A stretch of 52,566 bases of DNA. It comes from Curtanaerobium respiraculi. Its GTDB lineage: Bacteria; Actinomycetota; Coriobacteriia; Coriobacteriales; Eggerthellaceae. The notes beneath the pieces were generated by a model. That model worked only from the letters and a program-made list of their open reading frames with translations, was not told where the DNA came from and made no database searches. The position numbers were made by a program, and so were the translations under genes. Of this stretch, positions 28,574-36,281 are shown one piece after another (position 1 is the first letter of the stretch; every line of letters starts with the position of its first letter). Location of the stretch: positions 1-52,566 of the forward strand of contig NZ_JANIPD030000004.1 of the NCBI RefSeq assembly GCF_024609215.1, written 5' to 3'.

Positions 28574-29345
28574 GGCGGCTCTGGGCAAACACTACTCGGC
28601 GCAGCGCGATGAAGCCGGGCCGGAGGCGATCAACTCGCTTGCCCGGGCCATGGTCGTCGAGGATGCACGCATGCGCAGGTCGCAGCCCCGCAGCGGGGGG
28701 CACGTCGCGTTCGTTGCGGCCCAGGTGCGCTACATCCCCGCATGGACGTGGGCGGCACAGGCGGCAATCGTCGCGCTCATGTGCGCGGTGGCGTGCGCAT
28801 CGACCGATGCGGGGGCGGCGAAGCCCTGCGTCGGGGCGCTCTCGACAATCACCGTGCTGGTCGGCGTGCCCGCCGTGCAGGCGAGCAAGCTCCACGGCGT
28901 GGCGGAGCTCGAGTACTCGTGCCCCAACAACGCCGCAAGCGTGATGCTGGCGCGACTCATCGCGCTGGGTTGCTCATCGGCCCTGGCAGTTTCGCTCATG
29001 GTGACCGCGACGTCATCGTACTTGAACGTGAGCGCCTTCGACGCGGCGCTTTGGGCCTGCCCTCCTTTCTTCTGTTCCTCCGCGGGGTCGCTCATGGTGC
29101 TGCGCAAGGCGGCCCCGTCTGCGGCAGCGATACTCTGCATGGCCTGGACCGCCACGTGCTCGGCCGCGCTTATCGCCCTCGCGGGCCTGCTGCCCGGTCT
29201 GTACGGGCAGGCGTCGCTCGCGGTCTGGGCGGGAGCCGCCGCACTGGCACTCGCATGGCTCGCCCGCGAGGTCGCGATGACCTTCAAGGCCGTCTCAGAA
29301 GGGCTCGATTCCTTCTCGCCGCACATGGCTCGCACCCACAACTAG
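28545..29345 (+). CDS. Six-helix membrane protein, possible anti-sigma factor
   Basis: This protein of about 266 aa was not recognised as a known family. It has about 55 polar N-terminal residues followed by six hydrophobic segments. ATG at 28545 (or GTG at 28536) overlaps the sigma-factor gene by about 29 bp, so the two are translationally coupled. Position and topology suggest a membrane partner that holds the sigma factor (inference). It has none of the usual zinc anti-sigma motif HXXXCXXC. Confidence 0.7.
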   Translation: MKDTGRARLKAALGKHYSAQRDEAGPEAINSLARAMVVEDARMRRSQPRSGGHVAFVAAQVRYIPAWTWAAQAAIVALMCAVACASTDAGAAKPCVGALSTITVLVGVPAVQASKLHGVAELEYSCPNNAASVMLARLIALGCSSALAVSLMVTATSSYLNVSAFDAALWACPPFFCSSAGSLMVLRKAAPSAAAILCMAWTATCSAALIALAGLLPGLYGQASLAVWAGAAALALAWLAREVAMTFKAVSEGLDSFSPHMARTHN

Positions 29346-29360
29346 ACAAGGATTCGTGAA

Positions 29361-30236
29361 ATGGAACTTACATTGGATAGGCTGACCAAGCAGTTCGGAG
29401 CGAGGATCGCCGTGGATCGCGTGTCGGCGACGCTCACCCCGGGCGTCACGGGCCTTTTGGGCGCAAACGGCGCAGGGAAGACCACGCTCATGCGCATGGT
29501 CTGCGACGTTCTGAGGCCCACGAGGGGGCAGATCTTGGTCGACGGCCGCGATGCCGCAGCGATGGGCGACTCCTACCGGGCGCTGCTCGGCTACCTGCCG
29601 CAGGACTTCGGCTACTACCCGGACTTCACCGCGCTCGACTTCATGCGCTACATGTCCACCCTCAAGGGATTCGGCAGCCGCGAGGGACACGCCCGCAGCA
29701 TGCGGCTGCTCGAGGAGGTGGGCCTGGCGGACGATGCGAAGCGCAAGGTAAAGACATTCTCGGGAGGCATGAAGCAGCGTCTCGGCATCGCCCAGGCCAT
29801 GCTCAACAACCCCGCCATCCTCATACTCGACGAACCGACAGCGGGTCTCGACCCCAAGGAGCGCGTGCGGTTTCGCAACCTGATCGCGAGCTTTGCCCAG
29901 GACAAGATCGTCGTCCTCTCCACCCACATCGTGAGCGACGTGGAGTTCATCGCCAGCCGCATCCTAGTCATGCGCCAAGGCGGCTTCATCATGGACGGCG
30001 CGCCCGAGCAGGTGGTGGCGAGCGCAGCGGGCAAGGTGTGGGAATGCCACGTGGATGCACATCGTGCCGAGGAGATGAGTGCACGCATGACCGTGGCAAA
30101 CGTGCGCTACGCGGCCGACGGGCACGCAGTGGTGCGCGTGGTTGCCGACGCCCGCCCCATGGAGGGGGCAAAAGCCGCGGAACCAACGCTTGAGGACCTG
30201 TACTTGAACGTGTTCCGGGACACGGCCGAGAAGTAA
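29361..30236 (+). CDS. ABC transporter ATP-binding protein
   Basis: This 291-aa ATPase has a Walker A GANGAGKT, signature FSGGMKQR, Walker B ILILDEPTAGLDP and a switch histidine in VLSTHIVSD. The C-terminal 70 residues beyond the ATPase fold resemble the extra domain of drug and lantibiotic export ATPases. It pairs with the permease gene 14 bp downstream. Confidence 0.93.
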   Translation: MELTLDRLTKQFGARIAVDRVSATLTPGVTGLLGANGAGKTTLMRMVCDVLRPTRGQILVDGRDAAAMGDSYRALLGYLPQDFGYYPDFTALDFMRYMSTLKGFGSREGHARSMRLLEEVGLADDAKRKVKTFSGGMKQRLGIAQAMLNNPAILILDEPTAGLDPKERVRFRNLIASFAQDKIVVLSTHIVSDVEFIASRILVMRQGGFIMDGAPEQVVASAAGKVWECHVDAHRAEEMSARMTVANVRYAADGHAVVRVVADARPMEGAKAAEPTLEDLYLNVFRDTAEK

Positions 30237-30250
30237 GGAGGACAGAGAAG

Positions 30251-31477
30251 ATGGGAAGCCTCATCCGGTTCGAACTCAAGAAGATAGCCGGCAACAGAGC
30301 CGGCATGATAGCGTGCGCGGTGGCACTCGTGCTGCTCGTGGCCATGTCCGTGATGAACGTGCTCACCACCGGGGCCTGGGATCTCAGGTCGGGAGAGTAC
30401 GTGACCGGAATGTCGGCCCAGGATGCGATACGCTATACCGAAGAGGGCCATGCGGGCGTGCTCGATGACGAGCGCGTGGCGGCGGACATCGCGGCCTTCG
30501 ACCTCGCCGGGAACCGATGGAGCCAAGATGCCGCACATCTCGAGGGACTCACCGGGCGGCAGATAATCGACGAGTACGGCATGGATTTCTGGCGGAATGT
30601 CGTCCGCGTGTGCATGAGCGAGTATTACCTGCGGCTCGACAAGGTCATGACCGACGACCATGGAAACAGAGCCCAAAGCCTCGAGGAGGCTGCCAGGGCA
30701 TTCAACGCCGGAGAGCTGGCAGACGGCTACTTGGGCTACTTCCCCTACACCGATGCTGAACGTGACTATTGGCAGGCCAAGATTTCTGCCATCGAATGGC
30801 CCATCACATTCGGATATGCCGAAGGGTGGAACAACATCTTCAGCTGGACGAGCTTCCTCGCGCTCGCGGTCATCGCCTGCTGCATCGCGGTTTCGGGGGT
30901 GTTCGCCGGCGAGTACCAGAACCGAACAGCGGCCATCGTGCTGCCGACCAAGCGCGGGAAGAGGGCCCTGCCCGCCGCCAAGGCGGTGGCGGCGCTCATC
31001 TTCGTCAACATGTTCTGGTGGCTCTGTGTCGCGTGCGTATGGGTCCTGTACCTGGGGCTGCTTGGCCCCGACGGCGGCGGGCTGCCTTTCCAGGTGTTCG
31101 ATTTCATGAGTCCGTATCCGCTCACCGTCGCCCAGGTATGCCTCATCGCCATCCTCACCGGCTGGGTGATCTGCATGGGGTGCACGGCCTTCACGCTCCT
31201 GCTTTCGTCGCGTCTGCGCTCGACGATGCCCGTTGCGGTCGCGCCTATCGCAATCATCTTCCTCGGCGTGGTGGCAAATCTCGTGACTCCCCTCGCGAAA
31301 CTCGCGGACCTCACCCCGATGAGCGGCCTCAACGACATGTTCACGGGCATGCTGAGCTATGCCGCAGGCCCCATCGTCCTGGATCTAGCGAGCGCGCTTA
31401 CCGTAATCTACGCGCTTCTGCTGGTCGTATGCCTCCCCTGCGCCGCACGCGCCTTCAGGAGACACCAGGTGGCATAG
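30251..31477 (+). CDS. ABC-2 type transporter permease
   Basis: This 408-aa membrane protein has one N-terminal helix (MIACAVALVLLVAMSVMNVL), a large extracytoplasmic loop of about 150 residues, and five further helices. That is the ABC-2 export pattern. ATG at 30251 follows AAGGAGGACAGAGAAG. It is the last gene of the sigma factor, membrane protein, ATPase, permease set; cargo unknown. Confidence 0.88.
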   Translation: MGSLIRFELKKIAGNRAGMIACAVALVLLVAMSVMNVLTTGAWDLRSGEYVTGMSAQDAIRYTEEGHAGVLDDERVAADIAAFDLAGNRWSQDAAHLEGLTGRQIIDEYGMDFWRNVVRVCMSEYYLRLDKVMTDDHGNRAQSLEEAARAFNAGELADGYLGYFPYTDAERDYWQAKISAIEWPITFGYAEGWNNIFSWTSFLALAVIACCIAVSGVFAGEYQNRTAAIVLPTKRGKRALPAAKAVAALIFVNMFWWLCVACVWVLYLGLLGPDGGGLPFQVFDFMSPYPLTVAQVCLIAILTGWVICMGCTAFTLLLSSRLRSTMPVAVAPIAIIFLGVVANLVTPLAKLADLTPMSGLNDMFTGMLSYAAGPIVLDLASALTVIYALLLVVCLPCAARAFRRHQVA

Positions 31478-31483
31478 GCGGAA

Positions 31484-31605
31484 AGGCCGGACAACAGACC
31501 CGCAAGGTCGTCGTCCGGCCTGATGGCAAAGGCGATTCGGCTTTTGGTTCCATCACGGTGCTAGCCGCGCTTCCTCCCGCCGACGAGAGCCGCTGCAAGC
31601 GCGGC
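31484..31605. terminator. Convergent gap with two 9-bp hairpins
   Basis: AGGCCGGAC (31484-31492) pairs with 31513-31521, seven bases after the permease stop. A second perfect 9-bp stem (31564-31572 with 31597-31605) lies just past the glpK stop on the other strand. Neither has a strong T tract; they probably mark the ends of the two converging units. Confidence 0.5.
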
Positions 31606-31623
31606 ACCTGGGGGAAAGGCCGC

Positions 31624-33162
31624 CTACCTCGTGCGGGTGCGGCGAATGCAATCCGCCCAGCCCGCTAGGCGGGCCGCCCTCTCCGAGGCTGCCATGCAGG
31701 GCATGAACGCGTTCTCGATCACGCGTTTGCTGCGGATCTCGTCCATATCCGCCCAGAACCCCGTCGCCAGACCCGCCAGGTAGCATGCCCCCGCAGCGGT
31801 GGTCTCGGAATTCGCGGGACGCTGCAGCTTGGCATCGAGGATGTCCGCTTGGAACTGCATGAGGAAATCGTTGCGGCTCGCCCCGCCGTCGACGGCGAGC
31901 AGTTGGAGGGGGGTCCCCGCGTCGGCCTCCATGCAGCGTGCGAGGTCGCATACCTGGTATGCAAGCGATTCCAGCGCCGCACGCACGATATGGGCGCGAT
32001 GGGTCCCGCGCGTGAGCCCGTAGACAGCGCCGCGGGCATCCGAATCCCAATACGGCGCGCCCAGCCCAGTGAAAGCGGGAACGATGTACACCCCCGCCGT
32101 ATCGGGAACGCTGGTCGCCATCTGCTCCGTCTCGCCGGCGCTTCCTATGAGCCCCAGCTCGTCGCGCAGCCATTGGATAAGGGCGCCTGCCATGAACACG
32201 CTCCCTTCGAGCGCGTATTCGATGTGGTCGCATGCGGGCTCGCTGGCGGCGATCGTGGTCACCAGATTGTTGTGCGAGCGGATGGCCTCGGCACCCGTGT
32301 GCATGAGCAGGAAGCACCCGGTTCCGTACGTGTTCTTCGCCTGACCGGGGGATGTGCAGCATTGGCCGAACAGCGCGCTCTGCTGGTCGCCCGCAACACC
32401 GCGGATGGGCATGCCGGCGGGAATAGCGGGGATGGAAGCGCATCGCCGGTTGGCGGGATGGGCGGCGGACGGCACCTGCGCCGCCGTCTCACCGAAGTCG
32501 CCCGAGCTCGGCCGTACCTCGGGCAGGCACGCCAAGGGAACGTCGAACAGATCGCACAGCCACGGACACCAGGCACCCTCGTGGATATCGAAGAGCATCG
32601 TGCGGCTCGCATTCGTGTAATCGGTCGCATGCACGGCACCGCCCGTCAGGTTCCACACCAGCCAGCTGTCCACCGTGCCGAACAGCACATCGCCCGCAGA
32701 GGCCGCGGCACGCGCACCCGGCACGCTGTCGAGCAGCCATTTGATCTTGCTGGCGCTGAAATACGCATCCGGGATCAAGCCCGTGGTCGCGCAGATCCGC
32801 TCGCGCACCTCCGGATCGGAGCACAGCTCTTCGATGATGGGCGCCGTGCGCCGGCACTGCCAAACGATCGCGTTGGCGATAGGTTCGCCCGTGCGACGGT
32901 CCCAGAGGATAGTCGTCTCCCGTTGGTTCGTGATGCCGATGCTGTCGATCTCGTCGACCTGCACGTTGAAATTCTCCATCACACCGACAAGCGATGCCAG
33001 CTGGGATTCCAAGATATCGAGCGGATCGTGCTCCACCCAGCCGGGTTGAGGGAAATGCTGCTCGAACGGAAGCTGGTACACGCCGCGGACGATGCTGTCG
33101 CGATCCAGCAGCAGAGCACGCGAGCTGGTGGTGCCCTGATCGAGTGCGATAATGTATTTCAC
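31624..33162 (-). CDS. glpK: Glycerol kinase
   Basis: This FGGY-family kinase of 512 aa makes glycerol 3-phosphate from glycerol and ATP. It starts with the phosphate-binding motif ALDQGTTSSRA; GAPYWDSDARGAVYGLTRG and LAVDGGASRNDFLMQFQAD are classical. GTG at 33162 overlaps the stop of the upstream hydrolase gene as GTGA, so the two are coupled. A diverged 3' fragment of another glpK lies at 42057-42324. Confidence 0.96.
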   Translation of the reverse strand: MKYIIALDQGTTSSRALLLDRDSIVRGVYQLPFEQHFPQPGWVEHDPLDILESQLASLVGVMENFNVQVDEIDSIGITNQRETTILWDRRTGEPIANAIVWQCRRTAPIIEELCSDPEVRERICATTGLIPDAYFSASKIKWLLDSVPGARAAASAGDVLFGTVDSWLVWNLTGGAVHATDYTNASRTMLFDIHEGAWCPWLCDLFDVPLACLPEVRPSSGDFGETAAQVPSAAHPANRRCASIPAIPAGMPIRGVAGDQQSALFGQCCTSPGQAKNTYGTGCFLLMHTGAEAIRSHNNLVTTIAASEPACDHIEYALEGSVFMAGALIQWLRDELGLIGSAGETEQMATSVPDTAGVYIVPAFTGLGAPYWDSDARGAVYGLTRGTHRAHIVRAALESLAYQVCDLARCMEADAGTPLQLLAVDGGASRNDFLMQFQADILDAKLQRPANSETTAAGACYLAGLATGFWADMDEIRSKRVIENAFMPCMAASERAARLAGWADCIRRTRTR

Positions 33163-34136
33163 CTCGCCCCTCTTTCCGCGGCAGCGCATATGCTGTCGAG
33201 CCAAGCGAGGATGTCGGCGTAGACATGCATATGATCGGGTTCGTTGAGGATTTCATGACGCATGCCGTCATAGAGCTTGCATGTCACCCGTGCGCGCTTG
33301 CCCAACGCGACAGCCGCTGCGCGCACCCCCTTTCCCTTTGCGCCGACGGGATCTTCGCCGCCGGCGACGAGAAGCACGGGGAAGCCAGCGGGAACCGCGT
33401 CCGCGCACGCCTGCGACGATGCCGTATGGACCAATCCGAACAGGGAAGCGTAACCACCAGCGCTGAACATGGCCCCGCATGCGGGGTCGGCGATGTAGGC
33501 ATCCACCATCGCAGGATCGGTGCTGAGCCAATCGAATTGCGTACGAGGATGTCCGACCGATGCGCTGTAGCCGCCTATACCCATCGAATGCAGGAATCCA
33601 CTGCGATAATCCCACCCCCGCGTCGCGGCAACGCACCGCGCCAGCCATGCGGCAGGGGATGTGAGGATGGCGGGCTGATGACCCGTGCCGCAGATGACGG
33701 CCCCCGACAACTCTTCGCCGTATGCGGCGATATAGGCGCGCATGATGAAGCTGCCCATGCTGTGCCCGAACACGAAATACGGGACGGAAGGATGGCGCTC
33801 CCGCATGATCAGGTGCAACGCGTTGGCATCATCGATCATGATCGTACCACCGTCCACGGGCAGCTTGCCGATGGCTTCGGAATTTCCCGCACTCGCACCA
33901 TGCCCGATATGGTCGTTCGCCGCCACCGCGAAACCGTGTGCGGCCAAGAACCGTGCGAAGTCATCGTACCGGAACGCGTGCTCTACCATGCCATGGGCGA
34001 TTTGGAGCACGCCCCGCACGGGAACGCCGGCAGGGGGAACCCATACCCACGTGCGGATGCGCTTGCCGCGCCATCCGGAGTCGAAGTGCAGTTCCTCGAC
34101 TTCGACCTGCGCTTTCGCTGCCTCGCAATCCTGCAT
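33159..34136 (-). CDS. Monoacylglycerol-lipase-like alpha/beta hydrolase
   Basis: This 325-aa serine hydrolase of the Hydrolase_4/lysophospholipase group has a nucleophile in VFGHSMGSF, an acid in VAGGEDPVG and a histidine in GMRHEILNE. It is probably cytosolic, since no signal peptide is seen. Coupling to glpK by a 4-bp overlap suggests that it frees glycerol from monoacylglycerols or related lipids for the kinase. ATG at 34136 follows GAAGGAG; the upstream open frame runs into a palindromic repeat and is not used. Confidence 0.87.
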   Translation of the reverse strand: MQDCEAAKAQVEVEELHFDSGWRGKRIRTWVWVPPAGVPVRGVLQIAHGMVEHAFRYDDFARFLAAHGFAVAANDHIGHGASAGNSEAIGKLPVDGGTIMIDDANALHLIMRERHPSVPYFVFGHSMGSFIMRAYIAAYGEELSGAVICGTGHQPAILTSPAAWLARCVAATRGWDYRSGFLHSMGIGGYSASVGHPRTQFDWLSTDPAMVDAYIADPACGAMFSAGGYASLFGLVHTASSQACADAVPAGFPVLLVAGGEDPVGAKGKGVRAAAVALGKRARVTCKLYDGMRHEILNEPDHMHVYADILAWLDSICAAAERGAR

Positions 34137-34172
34137 GGACGGCTCCTTCGCCTCGAGAAACGATATGCGCAG

Positions 34173-34178
34173 ATTATA
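34173..34178 (-). promoter_or_regulatory. -10 box of the hydrolase-glpK operon
   Basis: TATAAT on the minus strand (34178 to 34173) lies 36 bp before the hydrolase start. The -35 is not clear. Confidence 0.55.
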
Positions 34179-34225
34179 GCGCGGGAAAGAGGCGGCACAG
34201 AAGGGGTACGCGTGGCGTTGCCCAT

Positions 34226-34343
34226 GGCAGCCAACCGTATTGGTGACGCGACTGGTGACGGGCAACCGTATTGGTTGTCACATGCCCCCACGTGACAACC
34301 AATACGGTTGCCCGTCACGCGGTGGGGTGCGGTTGCCCGTCAC
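34226..34343. repeat. REP-like palindrome cluster, four copies
   Basis: The same 29-bp unit as at 27813 lies at 34255-34283, with its inverse at 34292-34318. Partial copies lie at 34226-34248 and 34326-34343. The last ends one base before the stop codon (34345-34347) of the small membrane protein gene. The cluster separates the glycerol operon from the metallophore transport operon. Confidence 0.85.
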
Positions 34344-34344
34344 G

Positions 34345-34530
34345 CTATGCTTCGTCTCTGCTTCCTAGGATCTGGATAAAGGCAAGACCGCCCAGTAGGA
34401 GCACAAACCCTGCAACTACCAGTACGGTCGCCACCACATCGCCTAGGCCCGGCACATAAGCACCGCCGAAAATGAGGAAGATGCTTATGATGCATGCCAG
34501 GATCCCTATGATTTTCACGCGTGTTTTCAC
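34345..34530 (-). CDS. 61-residue two-helix membrane protein
   Basis: This small protein was not recognised as a known family. It has two hydrophobic segments (about 7-27 and 32-54) joined by GLGD and ends in a polar tail. The GTG start overlaps the stop of the upstream ABC gene as GTGA, so it is translated with the transporter. Given that arrangement it could be an accessory subunit of the transporter (inference). Confidence 0.7.
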   Translation of the reverse strand: MKTRVKIIGILACIISIFLIFGGAYVPGLGDVVATVLVVAGFVLLLGGLAFIQILGSRDEA

Positions 34531-36281
34531 GATGCTTCCCCCTCGAGCAAGCCGCCAGCATGCTGCTGTGCCGCGACCATAGCAGCATAGCGGCCCCCAG
34601 CGGCAAGTAAGTCAGCATGGGTACCCTGCTCGACAATCTGACCCGCATCGATCATGAGAATCTGGTCCGCATCAACGATCGTCTTCAAGCGGTGCGCGAT
34701 AACCAGGGTGGTTTTACCCCGGCAAAGCGTGCTGATCGCACTTTGAATGGCGCTTTCGTTATCGGCGTCCACGCTCGCGGTAGCCTCATCCAAGATAACG
34801 ATGGGCGCATCCTTCAACAGGCTGCGCGCGATCGAGATGCGTTGCGCTTCACCGCCGGAAAGGCTCGCCCCGCCTTCTCCGATAATCGTGTCGAACCCGT
34901 AGGGCAGATCCATGATGAAGTCGTAGCATCGTGCCTTTTTGGCAACTTCAACCACCTGCTCGTAGGTCGCATCTTCATGCCCGAGGGCGATATTGTTAAA
35001 CACGGTATCGTTAAACAGGTAGACGCATTGGAACACCATCGTCACATTCTCCATGAGCGTGGAAAGCGGCATCTCGCGCACGTCGACCCCACGCACCAGA
35101 ATGCGTCCGGCTTGAATATCCCAGAATCGCGTGAGCACGTTGGCAATGGTGCTTTTGCCACTGCCTGAAGGACCTACAAGCGCCGTCATGCTGCCGCGCG
35201 GCATAGAAAACGTCACATCATCCAGCACCCGTGCCTCGCCATAGCCGAACTCAACCCCTTCGAATGCAATCTCGGGGATGGTGGACTCAGCGGCGGGCAG
35301 GGGACTCTCACCGTCATCGGGAAGCTCGGATTCGTTCATGAGAGCATCGATGCGGTCAAGCGCCGAATTCATGATCGATAGCCGGGCTCCCAGCTGATAC
35401 ACGTGTTTCGACGGTTGGAAAATCAGAAACAGGAACAGGGCGATGCCGGTAAAATAGGGGATGGGCAACGTACCTTCAATGCACATGTGCGCGGATAGCA
35501 ACAATACGATGGCCGTTCCCAGGGCGAATACAATCAAAATAGCACGGTGATAGGGTGTGTAACGCCCTTCGAACTCCAGGTTCTGGTCGGTCATCTGGGC
35601 AAATGAGCGGCGCAGTTCCTTTGCTCCCTCTCCTGCAAGATTGAAGCTTTTTATAATGCCGAAACCTGCTGTGTACTCGATCACAGCCTGCGTCATATCC
35701 TCAAGCGACTGCTGACGCACGTCGCTATTGTAAGTTATACGCTTGGTCATGATGGTGCCGATGCAGACGGCAACGGCCTCGATTGCGATGATGGCCAATC
35801 CAAGCGGCGGGCTTAAGATCAACATGAATACGATGAGGATCGCCTGCGAGAATACGTCGCTGACCGCATCGGCCAGAATCGTCATGCTGTTTTCCTCGAT
35901 GAACACCATGTCCACCGAAAGGATGGAGCTGATCTTGCCGATGTTGCCCGCCGTAAAATAACCCATGGGAAGGCGGCGTAGATGATCGCCGAGCGTAAGG
36001 CGCATATCGGCAAAGAGCTCATAGCCCGAAGCGGACTGCAACTTGTCCACAATATACTGGAACAGCGTTTGCAACATCATCGTGGCAAATCCGATGGCGG
36101 CGAACACGATGGCGATGGATACCGTAGCCGTTCCCTCCAGCAGCATCATGATCGCGAAGATAGCAAGCATGATGGGCATGTTCGCACATAACTGCTTCAG
36201 GAACGAGAACAGGAACGAAAGGCGAATGCGGGGGGCATACGGCCCGGCAACCTTCAGGATCCGATGGACGAAGGCTAGCAT
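34527..36281 (-). CDS. ABC transporter, exporter-fold half-transporter (YbtP/YbtQ-like)
   Basis: This 584-aa protein has six membrane helices (about 20-290), then an ATPase with Walker A GPSGSGKS (370-377), signature LSGGEAQ (474-480) and Walker B ILDEA (496-500). Next to a siderophore operon the closest functional parallel is YbtP/YbtQ of yersiniabactin, which have an exporter fold yet import the metal complex. Its partner is presumably the exporter-like half of the 1097-residue protein upstream. ATG at 36281 follows GAGGAGGTG and overlaps that gene by 7 bp. Confidence 0.87.
   Translation of the reverse strand: MLAFVHRILKVAGPYAPRIRLSFLFSFLKQLCANMPIMLAIFAIMMLLEGTATVSIAIVFAAIGFATMMLQTLFQYIVDKLQSASGYELFADMRLTLGDHLRRLPMGYFTAGNIGKISSILSVDMVFIEENSMTILADAVSDVFSQAILIVFMLILSPPLGLAIIAIEAVAVCIGTIMTKRITYNSDVRQQSLEDMTQAVIEYTAGFGIIKSFNLAGEGAKELRRSFAQMTDQNLEFEGRYTPYHRAILIVFALGTAIVLLLSAHMCIEGTLPIPYFTGIALFLFLIFQPSKHVYQLGARLSIMNSALDRIDALMNESELPDDGESPLPAAESTIPEIAFEGVEFGYGEARVLDDVTFSMPRGSMTALVGPSGSGKSTIANVLTRFWDIQAGRILVRGVDVREMPLSTLMENVTMVFQCVYLFNDTVFNNIALGHEDATYEQVVEVAKKARCYDFIMDLPYGFDTIIGEGGASLSGGEAQRISIARSLLKDAPIVILDEATASVDADNESAIQSAISTLCRGKTTLVIAHRLKTIVDADQILMIDAGQIVEQGTHADLLAAGGRYAAMVAAQQHAGGLLEGEAS

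Noticed and set aside
31564-31605. Strong terminator of glpK
   Set aside because: The 9-bp stem is perfect but has no T-rich tail on either strand and a long loop, so it is listed only as part of the convergent gap.
34226-34343. Attachment site for the metallophore island
   Set aside because: The palindromes also occur twice outside the island and no matching copy is visible at its other side within the window; no integrase was found.
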